Assembly: GCF_031846445.1 (NCBI RefSeq) | Contig: NZ_JAVRHR010000001.1 | Coordinates: 992,001-1,056,000, forward strand | Source: Croceitalea rosinachiae | Lineage (GTDB): Bacteria; Bacteroidota; Bacteroidia; Flavobacteriales; Flavobacteriaceae | DNA length: 64,000 nt | Reading direction: 5' to 3' | Part shown: positions 17,700-28,289 of the stretch, piece after piece | How the letters are laid out: each line of letters starts with the position of its first letter | How positions within the stretch are numbered: the stretch's first letter is position 1 | Notes under the pieces: generated by a model | Told to the model about the DNA's origin: nothing | Databases searched by the model: none | What the model saw: the letters and a program-made list of their open reading frames with translations, nothing else | Position numbers and translations under genes: made by a program

Positions 17700-19553
17700 T
17701 TATTCTGGTTGATAACCATTATTTTCTTGATTCACATCTGCCATTAATTTTGACGGGTCAATTAAAATTCCAGCAATATTTTCTTTGGGCTTATCGATAA
17801 TCAACTCATAGGTTGGATATGCCCAAGCCCAATCATCTGCGATGGTTCTTTTTATGTTGCTGTAGGGGTTTTCTTTTTCACCTCGCATCATTCTAAGTGG
17901 AATATAATAGGTTTCTTGGCTTCCATCAGCATTAACAACCAGAATATCCAAAGGCATGGGCATTAATCCGATTCGCTCAAGAACAATTTTAGTTTTTTCG
18001 CCTTCTTCCACCACCTCTTTTATTCCATAGTCAATGGTATTCGTGGTCTGAGTCCAATCCATTAAATACCAGTCTAGTTCTATACCTGAAAGTTTTTCAG
18101 CCGTTCTTTTGATGTCGTTCGGAACAGGGTGCTTGAACTTAAAATCTTCAAAATACCTTCTTATGGTCTCCATTAGTTTCTCTTGACCAATAACATATCC
18201 AAGCTGTGATAAAAATATCGACCCCTTACTATAAGCGGCAATACCATACGCAAAGTTCAAGTCATAACGGTCTGAATGGGTTGTCTGCGGCTGCTCTTTG
18301 CCCGACTTGACTAGCGCATAATATCCCTTATAAGAACCTTCAAAAGGATTTTCCTTATTCTGTTCCATTATTTCGTTCATGCATAAAGAACTTATGAAAG
18401 AAGTAAAGCCTTCATCCATCCAAGAATGTTTAGACTCATTAGTCGCCAAGACATGTTGAAACCAAGAATGTGCCATTTCATGTACCATAACCCCCACTAA
18501 ACTTCCAAACTTTCTTTCACCAGTAATCAAAGTGCTCATGGCATACTCCATTCCACCATCCCCACCTTGGATAACAGAGTATTGTTCATACGGATATTGA
18601 CCTATATTCTTGCTAAAAAACTCCATAGCCGCAATGGTTTTTGGTTGCAGCTTTTTCCAATTTTCTTCTAGCTCTGGCTTATCCTTATAAAAGAAATGCA
18701 AGGTTGGGCCATTTTCCATTTTAACACTATCATGAACATATTCTGGGTCAGCGGCCCACATAAAATCATGTACATTAGGCGCCTTAAAGTGCCAAGTCAA
18801 TGTTTTTCCTTTGCTTTTTACTTTTGTTCCTTCAACTTCATACCCATGACCAATTTCATTGGGGTTTTGTAAGTAACCCGACCCACCAATGGTATAATTC
18901 TTATCGATTGTTATCCTTACATCGAAATCACCCCAAACGCCGTGAAATTCACGTGCGATATAAGGGTTTGGATGCCAGCCTTCAAAATCATATTCCGCCA
19001 ATTTTGGATACCATTGACTCATTGAAAGAGCAATACCCTCTGAATTGTTTCTTCCTGAACGGCGTATTTGTAAAGGAACCTGCCCTTTGAAGACCATATC
19101 AAAAGTTGTTTTGCCGCCAGAAGGAATAGGCGTTGCCAAATCAACAACCAAAATAGTTTCTTCTTCATTAAAGGTAACATTTGAACCATCTTGAGTTAGC
19201 TCTGTCACATGCAAATAACCCATTTCACTTTCCGTTAGCGATGAAATTCGGCTTTCTCCTTCGTTCATCATACGGTCATCACCATCTTTAATGGTTTGTA
19301 AGCGGATGTCCATTTCGCTCCCAGGCTGAAATGCGTTAAAATATAGGTGATAATAGACCCGGTTTATTGTTTCAGGAGAATTATTGGTATACACTAATTT
19401 TTGTGTGCCCGTGTATTGATACGTTTCAACATCCATATCAACACTCATAGTATAATCAACATGTTGTTGCCAATATGAGTTTTCGTTTTGAGCGATTAAA
19501 GTAGTAAGCCCACATAAAAGGGCAAAAACAATTTTCTTAGCTAGTTTTATCAT
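17700..19553 (-). CDS. secreted M1 family metallopeptidase
   Basis: 617 residues with a signal peptide (ending near ALLCGLTTLIAQ). The zinc site is HEMAH at 358-362 plus the downstream Glu381 in SWMDEGF. The aminopeptidase recognition motif is degenerate, as GGMEYA rather than GAMEN. M1 enzymes remove N-terminal residues from peptides; this one is probably periplasmic or secreted. The start overlaps the S8 protease gene by 4 bases (ATGA), so both are expected to be made together. A terminator follows at 17645. Confidence 0.9.
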   Translation of the reverse strand: MIKLAKKIVFALLCGLTTLIAQNENSYWQQHVDYTMSVDMDVETYQYTGTQKLVYTNNSPETINRVYYHLYFNAFQPGSEMDIRLQTIKDGDDRMMNEGESRISSLTESEMGYLHVTELTQDGSNVTFNEEETILVVDLATPIPSGGKTTFDMVFKGQVPLQIRRSGRNNSEGIALSMSQWYPKLAEYDFEGWHPNPYIAREFHGVWGDFDVRITIDKNYTIGGSGYLQNPNEIGHGYEVEGTKVKSKGKTLTWHFKAPNVHDFMWAADPEYVHDSVKMENGPTLHFFYKDKPELEENWKKLQPKTIAAMEFFSKNIGQYPYEQYSVIQGGDGGMEYAMSTLITGERKFGSLVGVMVHEMAHSWFQHVLATNESKHSWMDEGFTSFISSLCMNEIMEQNKENPFEGSYKGYYALVKSGKEQPQTTHSDRYDLNFAYGIAAYSKGSIFLSQLGYVIGQEKLMETIRRYFEDFKFKHPVPNDIKRTAEKLSGIELDWYLMDWTQTTNTIDYGIKEVVEEGEKTKIVLERIGLMPMPLDILVVNADGSQETYYIPLRMMRGEKENPYSNIKRTIADDWAWAYPTYELIIDKPKENIAGILIDPSKLMADVNQENNGYQPE

Positions 19554-21202
19554 TTTTTGGTATTGTAATCAAGTGTCATTTTTCCTTTTGAAATATTCTC
19601 TGCCAAAAGCAGGGCATTGTATGCATTCACCATTTTTCCTGATTTAGAGGCTTCAGAAAAAGGTTTTGCGTTAGAAGCTTCTCCAGACAGCACTACAGAT
19701 GCCTTAGATCGCAAACCAGACTGCATTAATACTTGTTTTACTTGTAAAGCAGAAAGGCTTGGATAATATGATCGTATCAAAGCTGCAACACCAGCAACGG
19801 CTGGAGCCGCCATTGAGGTGCCTCCTTGAAATTCATAAGAATTATTGGGCATCGTGGAATAGATATCATCACCAGGCGCAAAAACATCTACATTTGATTT
19901 TCCATAATTTGAAAAAGTCGCTACCATTTTTGAACCATAAGAGGGCGCCAATGCACCAACAGTAATAACATTATTACAAATCTCAGTACCTTCATATCTA
20001 TGATCATTAGGGAAATTGGGGTTTGAAGGATTATCCAAATCATTGCCGTCATTTCCAGCTGCATGCACAATCAATACGTCTTTTGATTCGGCATATTTGA
20101 TGGCCTCATATACCCACTCAGCATTTGGCGAAAATGACTTGCCAAAACTACAGTTGATTATTTTTGCTCCATTATCGGTAGCATAACGAATGCCCAAGGC
20201 AATATCCTTGTCATACTCATCACCATTTGGCACTGCTCTAATACTCATTAGCCTTACATTTTTTGCCACCCCTTTTATACCTTTTCCATTATCTCGCTCT
20301 GCAGCAATAATTCCGGCAACATGGGTACCATGACTTTCATCATCAACACGATTTTTTGGATTGCCATTGCCATATGCGCGACTACTAAAATCATAGGGAT
20401 TATCACCTACTATCTCACGACCATTAAAGTCTTTATTTAAGTTGTAGTTAACCTGTTCGGTGAAATATGTGATACCTTCAGAAAGTTCAGAGATAACCTC
20501 GTCAATAGAATCTGCGTATTGGTACATTTGGCTTAAAACGGAAACACTTTGCTGCAATTGTTCAGTTGTGGGTTCCATTGCCAGTAATTCTTCTTTAGTA
20601 TAAGAATCTTTCCCCATAGCTTTTTTTACCTCATTGTCCGCATTAGAAACTGCCTGTAATATTTGTTCGTATTGCTGTTTGTTCTGTAAGGCTTTTGGGT
20701 ATTCTTTATCCAACTCAATTTGGGCTTTTGCTCGGCCAGCGGCATCACCAATATTTAAACGAAGCATTCTTGCATGCTCTAACTGTTCATTATATGATTC
20801 TCCCAAAAAATTATAACCATGGATGTCATCTATATAACCATTGCCGTCGTCATCTTTTCCATTATTTGCCTTTTCTCCTTTATTGGTCCATAAAATCCCA
20901 TCTAAATCCTCATGGGTCAAATCCATACCCGAATCTAAAACCGCAACAATAATAATTTCTCCCTTTTTGCTTCCTATAAGCTCTGAATAAGCTCTGTCTA
21001 CACTCATGCCTGGAATTGTGTCAGACACTAAATCAGCATGACCCCAAGTTTTTTTCTCATCTTCAGAAAGGTCAGCAATCTTTAGCGGAACAGTATCAAT
21101 ATTTTCAACAGGTGTTGAAACCAATGCTGTAGCACCACATCCGACTAAAAAGATACTAGAAGCAAGAAGGATAAAAAATGATTTTGAATTTACGGTTATC
21201 AT
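19550..21202 (-). CDS. S8 (subtilisin-like) serine protease lipoprotein
   Basis: 550 residues. The lipoprotein signal ends at LVGC (Cys22). The catalytic triad is visible as AVLDSGMD (Asp90), DESHGTHVAGI (His near 290) and GGTSMAAPAVAG (Ser near 465). An insertion of well over 100 residues lies between the Asp and His segments (about 120-270), which is long for subtilases but seen in Bacteroidota homologues. It probably acts at the cell surface with the translationally coupled M1 peptidase. The MBL-fold hydrolase gene lies 29 bases upstream in the same direction. Confidence 0.9.
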   Translation of the reverse strand: MITVNSKSFFILLASSIFLVGCGATALVSTPVENIDTVPLKIADLSEDEKKTWGHADLVSDTIPGMSVDRAYSELIGSKKGEIIIVAVLDSGMDLTHEDLDGILWTNKGEKANNGKDDDGNGYIDDIHGYNFLGESYNEQLEHARMLRLNIGDAAGRAKAQIELDKEYPKALQNKQQYEQILQAVSNADNEVKKAMGKDSYTKEELLAMEPTTEQLQQSVSVLSQMYQYADSIDEVISELSEGITYFTEQVNYNLNKDFNGREIVGDNPYDFSSRAYGNGNPKNRVDDESHGTHVAGIIAAERDNGKGIKGVAKNVRLMSIRAVPNGDEYDKDIALGIRYATDNGAKIINCSFGKSFSPNAEWVYEAIKYAESKDVLIVHAAGNDGNDLDNPSNPNFPNDHRYEGTEICNNVITVGALAPSYGSKMVATFSNYGKSNVDVFAPGDDIYSTMPNNSYEFQGGTSMAAPAVAGVAALIRSYYPSLSALQVKQVLMQSGLRSKASVVLSGEASNAKPFSEASKSGKMVNAYNALLLAENISKGKMTLDYNTKK

Positions 21203-21231
21203 AAAATGTATTTTGAATTGTAACTCTAATG

Positions 21232-22092
21232 TTAATGGAATATTTCTTTAAAAGAAAATAATTCGTCTAATCGCGTCCCTTTTTCGGTATTTTTTAAAGT
21301 GCACATTTGATTATGGGCATCATGCTCAAAGAAAAGAACATATTCTTTTTCAACAGCATCTTTTAAAAATTTGGCTTTTTCATTCATGCTCAATAATGGA
21401 CGGGTGTCGTACCCTGTAACATAAGGCAAAGGAATATGGCCAACGGTAGGCATTAAATCAGCCATGAAGACCAAGGTCTTGCTCTGATACTTAATATGAG
21501 GAATCATTTGCTTTTCTGTATGCCCATCAATGCATAAAATATCAAAGGCCAACTCGGAGCTTTTGACATAAGCAGAATCACCCTTATCAATAAATTTTAA
21601 TTGCCCTGAATCTTGCATGGGCAATAGGTTTTCTTGAAGAAAAGAAGCTTTCTCTCTTGGATTGGGCTGTGTGGCCCACTGCCAATGACCTTTATTGGTC
21701 CAAAACGCGGCATTTTTAAAAGCAGGTTCGTAACCAGTTCTGTCTTCGTTCCATTGTATACTGCCTCCACAATGATCAAAATGAAGATGGGTCATAAAGA
21801 CATCGGTAATATCATTGCGATGAAAACCAAGTTTTTTCAGAGAACCATCCAAACTATAGTCTCCCCATTGGTAGTAGTAACTAAAGAACTTTTCTGATTG
21901 CTTATTCCCCAGACCAGTATCAATTAAAGTTAACTTATCCCCATCTTCAATCAAAAGACTTCGTGCTGCTATATCGATTAAGTTATTCGAATCAGCAGGA
22001 TTCGTCTTTGACCAAATTGCCTTAGGAACTACACCGAACATAGCGCCACCATCCAACTTAAAATTGCCTGTTTCAACGGGATATAAAGTCAT
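21232..22092 (-). CDS. MBL-fold metallo-hydrolase
   Basis: 286 residues with the metallo-beta-lactamase signature THLHFDHCGG (His102, His104, Asp106, His107), further histidines in CIDGHTEKQMI and the C-terminal FEHDAH, and LIDTGLG upstream. The binuclear metal centre hydrolyses an ester, lactone or similar bond. The general form resembles quorum-quenching-lactonase-like proteins, but specificity cannot be read. No signal peptide is seen, so it is probably cytoplasmic. Confidence 0.85.
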   Translation of the reverse strand: MTLYPVETGNFKLDGGAMFGVVPKAIWSKTNPADSNNLIDIAARSLLIEDGDKLTLIDTGLGNKQSEKFFSYYYQWGDYSLDGSLKKLGFHRNDITDVFMTHLHFDHCGGSIQWNEDRTGYEPAFKNAAFWTNKGHWQWATQPNPREKASFLQENLLPMQDSGQLKFIDKGDSAYVKSSELAFDILCIDGHTEKQMIPHIKYQSKTLVFMADLMPTVGHIPLPYVTGYDTRPLLSMNEKAKFLKDAVEKEYVLFFEHDAHNQMCTLKNTEKGTRLDELFSFKEIFH

Positions 22093-22307
22093 TAAAAACC
22101 AAAATGACGCACAAAATAAGAAAAGCCTGCAGCAATTGACTTAAAAACACTGTTTTATTGGTTGTTTTTTAACAAAATGAAATGAATTCATTGGCAATAA
22201 AGCCCGCAATCTATCTTCAATTCGCTTAATCATCTTCAAATACTGAGTAGGTATATTCTAAATTATTGTTTCAAAAAACCTATTTTTAAAGCTTAGACCA
22301 AACTAAA

Positions 22308-24512
22308 TTGAAGAAACTAGAACGTAGCCTATCGTTAACCTCTGTGATAGCAATTAGCATAGGGGGAATGCTTGGTAGTGGTATTTTCGTGTTACCCGGA
22401 TTAGCGGCTGCAAAAACTGGATCATCGTTGTGGTTGGCGTATCTTTTAGCTGCAATTTGCATACTGCCCGCGGCATTATCTAAATCTGAACTTGCAACTG
22501 CTATGCCTTCTTCTGGGGGTACCTATGTATATATTGAGCGGGCATTTGGGCCATTTTTTGGAACCATAGCTGGAATCGGATTGTGGTTGTCACTTCTTTT
22601 TAAAAGCGCTTTTGCTCTTGTGGGTTTTGGGGCATATCTCTCAATTTTGGTCAATATAGAACCTGAGCTTACCAAATATGTTGCCGTCTTGTTTTTGGCG
22701 CTTATTTTGTTCTTGAATATTATGGGCGTAAAAAAGGTGGGGAAAGTTCAAATTTTTATTGTGAGCATAAGCATTGTTACGTTGGCAATGATTTTATTGT
22801 TTGGGCTGCCAAGAACATCACCGGAACTATTAGAGCCTTTTTTTACCAATGGAAAAATGGGGCTGTTTTCAACGGTTGCGTTTGTTTACATTTCCTATGC
22901 CGGAGTTACCAAGGTTGCTGCTATTGCAGGGGAAATTAAGAACCCTGGGACCAATTTGCCCCGGGCAATGATCCTGTCTCTTTTTATAATGACATTAATC
23001 TACGTTTCTGTTGCCTTTGTTTTGGTTGGGAACATACCTTTAGATGCCCTTGCAACTGACATTAATCCTATTTATACTATTTCAGAATTATTAGGGGGCA
23101 ATGTCATCGGATATATTGCGGCTGTGGTTGGAATCATTACGTTAATTTCGATGGCAAACTCTGGTGTTTTGGCAGCTTCTAGATTTCCTTTTGCTATGGC
23201 AATAGACAAGCTATTGCCAGATTTTATGGGCAAAATTCATCCTAAGTATTTAACTCCTGTAATTACTATAATAATGACTTGCCTTTTGATGGCAATGGTC
23301 ATTCTTTTTCTTGATGTCGAAAAAATTGCAAAATTAGCAAGCGCGTTTATGGTGATGATGTTCATTTTAGTGAATGCTTGCGTTATTGTGTTAAGGGAAA
23401 CGTCGGCGCAATGGTATAAGCCGCCATACCGATCTCCTCTATATCCGTTCGTTCAATTGTTCGGAATTTTCAGCGGGATAGCATTACTTATTTTTTTAGG
23501 AGTTGGTCCTATGATGGCCATTGTGGGTATATTTCTACTAGGCTTAGTTATTTACTATTTGTTCGGAAAAAATGCTACGAGGACTGGGATTCTTAGAAAG
23601 TATGGGCATCGACCGGCACTATATTTACTCTATAAGAAAAAAAGAAATACTACGATTTCTTATCGAAGCAATCAAGAAGCTAGTTTACAGAACTTAGATG
23701 GCGAATTAGCTTCTGACGCAGGCGTGGTTGTTCCTTTATTGGGCAATGAAAGATCTCCTGAAATGCTAGTTGAAATTGGAGCGGCGATTAATAGGCGAGA
23801 AAAAATACAAGTAGTTAACGTAACTGAAGTACCCAATCAAACTTTTTTAGATGCTATGGTCGAAGAAAACCCGAGAATAGCATCTTTAGAAAGAAGAGTT
23901 TCAAGATTGGCAACTTCTCAAGAGCTGGATGTTGATTTTGAAGCCGCGGTAACACATGAGATTTCAGATACCATCCATGAGCTTAGTAACCAAACACATT
24001 GTGACTGGCTCGTTATGGGATGGAACGGAAGAGCACATAGCGGTATTTTGGTAAGTAACCCCATTGGTTGGTTATTGACTCATATTAATTCAGATTTTGC
24101 CCTATTTAAAGATGATGGTGTTAGGTATATCGGAAAGGTCTTATTGGCATTAAGGCCAGGGAGAAGGGACAAGAACTTCATTGCAGTTGCCGATAGAATA
24201 TGTGAATTTTACAATGCATCATTGACGCTCTTACATGTAGTTCCTGATAGAACAGATTGGGATACCATAAATGAGATGGAGGCCCACTCTAAAAAATTAC
24301 TTCAAAAAGTTGATACACCAAGTATGGTCATCGTTCAAAAAGATAATGACCCAATTAATGCAATATCTAAGGCTTCAGCCAGTTTCGACCTTTTAATTTT
24401 AGGCACCCCACAAAAAGATAACTGGATTAGCATATTGTTTGGCACGGGCAAGGATAAGTTCACTGAGAAATCGGCATGCTCCGTATTAAGATTGACCATG
24501 AGGGATCGTTAG
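22308..24512 (+). CDS. APC-family amino acid permease with C-terminal universal-stress-protein domains
   Basis: 734 residues. About twelve transmembrane helices (1-430) begin with SVIAISIGGMLGSGIFVLPG, the substrate-binding helix of APC transporters. A cytoplasmic C-terminal half (about 470-734) follows, with two UspA-like segments, including DWLVMGWNG and LLILGTPQKDNW. It should import or exchange amino acids, with the Usp part possibly binding nucleotide and tuning activity. The only start near the first helix is TTG 22308; the first in-frame ATG would delete part of helix 1. The antiporter gene follows in the same direction. Confidence 0.88.
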   Translation: MKKLERSLSLTSVIAISIGGMLGSGIFVLPGLAAAKTGSSLWLAYLLAAICILPAALSKSELATAMPSSGGTYVYIERAFGPFFGTIAGIGLWLSLLFKSAFALVGFGAYLSILVNIEPELTKYVAVLFLALILFLNIMGVKKVGKVQIFIVSISIVTLAMILLFGLPRTSPELLEPFFTNGKMGLFSTVAFVYISYAGVTKVAAIAGEIKNPGTNLPRAMILSLFIMTLIYVSVAFVLVGNIPLDALATDINPIYTISELLGGNVIGYIAAVVGIITLISMANSGVLAASRFPFAMAIDKLLPDFMGKIHPKYLTPVITIIMTCLLMAMVILFLDVEKIAKLASAFMVMMFILVNACVIVLRETSAQWYKPPYRSPLYPFVQLFGIFSGIALLIFLGVGPMMAIVGIFLLGLVIYYLFGKNATRTGILRKYGHRPALYLLYKKKRNTTISYRSNQEASLQNLDGELASDAGVVVPLLGNERSPEMLVEIGAAINRREKIQVVNVTEVPNQTFLDAMVEENPRIASLERRVSRLATSQELDVDFEAAVTHEISDTIHELSNQTHCDWLVMGWNGRAHSGILVSNPIGWLLTHINSDFALFKDDGVRYIGKVLLALRPGRRDKNFIAVADRICEFYNASLTLLHVVPDRTDWDTINEMEAHSKKLLQKVDTPSMVIVQKDNDPINAISKASASFDLLILGTPQKDNWISILFGTGKDKFTEKSACSVLRLTMRDR

Positions 24513-24559
24513 CAGCTAGACATTCGTTTTAATTGTTATTTTTACTGAAATTCACATTC

Positions 24560-26398
24560 ATGCTAGAGTTAGCTGGAATTATCATTTTAGGAATCATTGC
24601 GCAATGGGTGGCGTGGAGATTAAAGTTGCCAGCTATCTTGCCATTGATTTTAATAGGCTTATTGGTAGGGCCAATTGCTACCCTTTACACTGAAGACGGA
24701 GGTAAATTAATAGAGCCTATATGGAATGGCGATAAAGGCTTATTTCCAGGTGAAGGGCTGTACTATTTTGTTTCATTGGCCATAAGTATTATCCTTTTTG
24801 AAGGGGGGCTTACCTTAAAAAGAGCTGAAATAGCAAATGTAGGGCCAGTAATCACAAAACTGATTACCATTGGATCTATAGTAACTTTCTTTGGAGCAGG
24901 TATTGCGGCGCATTACATTTTTGGTCTCTCATGGCAAATATCTTTTTTGTTTTCCGCCTTGATTATAGTTACTGGCCCGACGGTTATAACCCCAATCCTT
25001 AGAAATATTCCACTTAAAAAAGATGTGTCCACCGTATTGAAATGGGAAGGAATTTTAATAGATCCCATTGGTGCTTTGGTTGCAGTCTTGGTCTTTGAGT
25101 TTATTAGTGTAGGCGAGGGAAGTGCCTTTACACAAACTGCATTAATTGAGTTTGGCAAGATTTTACTTTTTGGAACAACCTTTGGCTTTACCTTTGCGCA
25201 TGCATTGGCATTTGCTATCAAAAAGAATCTGATTCCACATTATTTAATGAATGTGGTCTCTCTTTCAGTGGTTTTATTGGTCTTTGTTGAATCAGATATT
25301 TTTGCGCACGAGTCAGGTCTTTTGGCGGTGGTTGTCATGGGGATGGTTTTAGGGAATATGAACCTTCCAAACCTGAAAGAACTCCTTTATTTTAAAGAAT
25401 CATTAAGTGTTCTATTGATTTCCATACTGTTTATATTGTTGGCCGCGAATATTAATATCAGTGATTTAGAACTTTTGTACAATTGGCAAACAGCAGCTCT
25501 TTTTGTTATTGTGGTGTTTTTGATAAGACCCTTAGGTGTTTTTTTGAGTACCCAAGGTTCTGGTTTAAAGCTAAATGAAAAAATGTTTATTGGTTGGGTA
25601 GGCCCCCGTGGTATTGTAGCAGCCGGTATCGCTTCACTTTTTGGTTCTAAACTGTTGGTCAAGGGCGAACCAGGTGCCGAGTATATTACCCCTTTGGTTT
25701 TTATGATTGTTTTAGGAACGGTTTTGCTGAATGCGACCACCGCAAGGCTTTTTGCTAAATTAGTTGGTGTCTTCTTAACTAAATCAGAAGGAATTTTAAT
25801 TATAGGCGCCTCAAAAGTTTCACGATTAATTGCCAACTACCTAAAGAAAAATACACGTCATGTGGTATTGATAGACAACAACCAAAGTAATATCGATAAA
25901 GCAAAAAAATTGGGGATTGAGGCCATGACCGCCAATATTTTTTCTGATTCGCTAACCGATAATATCGAACTGAACGATATGGGTTACTTGATGGCCCTAA
26001 CAGGGAATTCGGACATCAACAAATTCGCTATCGATAAGTTTAAAAAACAATTTGGTGAGAATGGGGCCTTTAGAATAGTGAATTCTGATGAAATGAACGA
26101 CCCCGAGAATAACCCTGAAGAGGGTCTGTTTTCGCATACAGATGATTTTATAAAGCTAACCGATGCTGCTCGTAAATATCCGTCTATCAATGAGATTGAA
26201 CTAAAGGATAAAGAGCATTATGATGGCCTAATAGAAGTTACCAAAGCTGATAATGATATTATTCCGCTCTTTTTAAAAGAGGATGGGGGAGATTTAAAAA
26301 TCATCTCCTCATTTAGTAAAGAAATAACGGATATTAAAGGAGGGCAAAAATTAGTCTATTTAGGTAAAGTGTTTGACTTTGATGAAGACGAAAATTAA
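24560..26398 (+). CDS. CPA1/NhaP-type cation:proton antiporter with TrkA-N domain
   Basis: 612 residues: twelve or so transmembrane helices with LILFEGGLTLK and GWVGPRGIVAAGIASLFG, typical of CPA1 Na+(K+)/H+ exchangers. A cytosolic nucleotide-binding domain (ILIIGASKVSRLIA onward, about 410-520) follows, then a TrkA-C-like tail. It should balance cytoplasmic Na+/K+ and pH, gated by nucleotide. ATG 24560 was preferred to TTG 24533 because it starts just before helix 1. Its stop overlaps the convergent lepA stop by 4 bases, with no terminator between them. Confidence 0.88.
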   Translation: MLELAGIIILGIIAQWVAWRLKLPAILPLILIGLLVGPIATLYTEDGGKLIEPIWNGDKGLFPGEGLYYFVSLAISIILFEGGLTLKRAEIANVGPVITKLITIGSIVTFFGAGIAAHYIFGLSWQISFLFSALIIVTGPTVITPILRNIPLKKDVSTVLKWEGILIDPIGALVAVLVFEFISVGEGSAFTQTALIEFGKILLFGTTFGFTFAHALAFAIKKNLIPHYLMNVVSLSVVLLVFVESDIFAHESGLLAVVVMGMVLGNMNLPNLKELLYFKESLSVLLISILFILLAANINISDLELLYNWQTAALFVIVVFLIRPLGVFLSTQGSGLKLNEKMFIGWVGPRGIVAAGIASLFGSKLLVKGEPGAEYITPLVFMIVLGTVLLNATTARLFAKLVGVFLTKSEGILIIGASKVSRLIANYLKKNTRHVVLIDNNQSNIDKAKKLGIEAMTANIFSDSLTDNIELNDMGYLMALTGNSDINKFAIDKFKKQFGENGAFRIVNSDEMNDPENNPEEGLFSHTDDFIKLTDAARKYPSINEIELKDKEHYDGLIEVTKADNDIIPLFLKEDGGDLKIISSFSKEITDIKGGQKLVYLGKVFDFDEDEN

Positions 26399-28191
26399 TC
26401 ATTCAACTTTAATACGGCCATAAAAGCTTCTTGAGGCACTTCTACATTGCCTACTTGACGCATTCTTTTTTTACCTTTTTTCTGTTTTTCTAATAGCTTT
26501 CGTTTACGAGAAATGTCACCACCGTAACACTTAGCCGTTACATCTTTACGAAGTGCTTTTGTGGTTTCCCTAGAAATTATTTTGGCGCCAATGGCAGCTT
26601 GAATAGGAATATCAAACTGTTGCCTTGGAATCAATTCTTTTAACTTTTCGCACATTTTTTTTCCGATAGTAACAGCGTTATCAGCATGAATCAGTGCTGA
26701 AAGCGCATCTACGGGTTGTGCGTTTAATAAAATATCTACACGAACCAATTTTGAGGTACGCATACCAATCGGAGCATAATCAAATGAAGCATACCCCTTA
26801 GAGACAGTTTTTAACCTATCATAAAAATCAAAAACAATTTCAGCTAAAGGCATATCAAAACTTAATTCAACACGTTCAGTAGTTAAATAGGTTTGGTTAG
26901 TAATTTGTCCCCTTTTATCGATACAAAGAGACATTACATTACCTACAAAATCTGATTTTGTGATGATGGTTGCCTTGATGTATGGCTCTTCAACTCGGTC
27001 AATGGTAGAGGGGTCTGGTAGATCGCTAGGATTGTTGACAATAACCGCGGTTTCAGGGTCTTTTCTGGTAAAAGCGTGATAGCTTACGTTAGGTACCGTA
27101 GTAATGACGGTCATGTTAAACTCTCGCTCTAAGCGTTCTTGAATAATCTCCATATGCAGCATTCCTAGAAAACCACAACGGAAACCAAACCCTAAAGCAG
27201 CACTGCTCTCAGGCACAAAAACCAAAGAAGCATCATTAAGTTGCAACTTTTCCATAGAGGAGCGCAATTCCTCAAAATCTTCTGTATCCACAGGGTAAAT
27301 ACCTGCAAAAACCATAGGCTTTACATCTTCAAAACCAGCAATTGCATTTTTGGTAGGATTTGCAGAATCGGTTATGGTATCACCCACCTTAACTTCACGC
27401 GCATCTTTGATACCTGTAATCAAATAACCAACATCACCAGCTGAAATAATTTTTTTGGGATGCTGTGTTAATTTTAATGTGCCGATTTCATCAGCAAAAT
27501 AACTTTTATCTGTAGCAACAAACTTAATTTTTTGCCCCTTTTTAATTTCCCCATTAATTACCCTGAAGTAGGTTTCAACTCCTCTGAAGGGGTTGTAAAC
27601 GGAGTCAAAAACCAAAGCTTGCAGTGGTTCTTCAGTACCACCTTCTGGAGCGGGAATTCGCTCAATTACCGCATTTAAGATTTCTTCTATTCCGATTCCC
27701 GTTTTTGCACTTGCAGGAATAACCTCTTCAGGTTTGCACCCTAATAAATCAACAATATCATCAGTTACTTCTTCAGGACTCGCGCTAGGTAAATCAACTT
27801 TATTTAGAACAGGAATGATTTCCAAATCATTTTCTAATGCCAGGTATAAATTAGAAATAGTTTGAGCTTGTATGCTTTGTGCAGCATCAACAACAAGCAA
27901 GGCCCCCTCACAAGCCGCAATAGATCTTGAAACCTCATATGAAAAATCAACGTGCCCTGGAGTATCGATGAGGTTGAGAATATAGGTCTCGCCCTCATAA
28001 ACATATTCCATTTGAATAGCATGGCTTTTAATGGTGATACCACGCTCACGCTCTAAATCCATACTATCGAGTAACTGATCTTGTTTTTCACGATCGGTAA
28101 CCGAACCGGTAAAATCTAACAAGCGATCTGCCAAAGTACTTTTGCCGTGGTCAATATGGGCTATAATACAAAAATTTCTAATCTTTTTCAT
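26395..28191 (-). CDS. lepA: elongation factor 4 (LepA), back-translocating GTPase
   Basis: 598 residues, the standard LepA length. GTPase motifs AHIDHGKSTLADRL (G1), DTPGHVD (G3) and NKVDLP (G4) are followed by EF-G-like domains and the LepA-specific C-terminal domain, with a basic end (GDISRKRKLLEKQKKGKKRMRQVG). It binds ribosomes and can reverse or remodel translocation. ATG 28191 (MKKIRNF) matches family starts; a longer reading from 28239 adds a basic leader with no homology. Confidence 0.95.
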   Translation of the reverse strand: MKKIRNFCIIAHIDHGKSTLADRLLDFTGSVTDREKQDQLLDSMDLERERGITIKSHAIQMEYVYEGETYILNLIDTPGHVDFSYEVSRSIAACEGALLVVDAAQSIQAQTISNLYLALENDLEIIPVLNKVDLPSASPEEVTDDIVDLLGCKPEEVIPASAKTGIGIEEILNAVIERIPAPEGGTEEPLQALVFDSVYNPFRGVETYFRVINGEIKKGQKIKFVATDKSYFADEIGTLKLTQHPKKIISAGDVGYLITGIKDAREVKVGDTITDSANPTKNAIAGFEDVKPMVFAGIYPVDTEDFEELRSSMEKLQLNDASLVFVPESSAALGFGFRCGFLGMLHMEIIQERLEREFNMTVITTVPNVSYHAFTRKDPETAVIVNNPSDLPDPSTIDRVEEPYIKATIITKSDFVGNVMSLCIDKRGQITNQTYLTTERVELSFDMPLAEIVFDFYDRLKTVSKGYASFDYAPIGMRTSKLVRVDILLNAQPVDALSALIHADNAVTIGKKMCEKLKELIPRQQFDIPIQAAIGAKIISRETTKALRKDVTAKCYGGDISRKRKLLEKQKKGKKRMRQVGNVEVPQEAFMAVLKLND

Positions 28192-28289
28192 AGAGAGTGC
28201 AAATATAGCTCTTTTGCTAGGGCGCCTCAAGAAATACAAAAAGGAGGTTAAATTATTTTATTAGCTTTGACTTACAACCCAAACAGTGA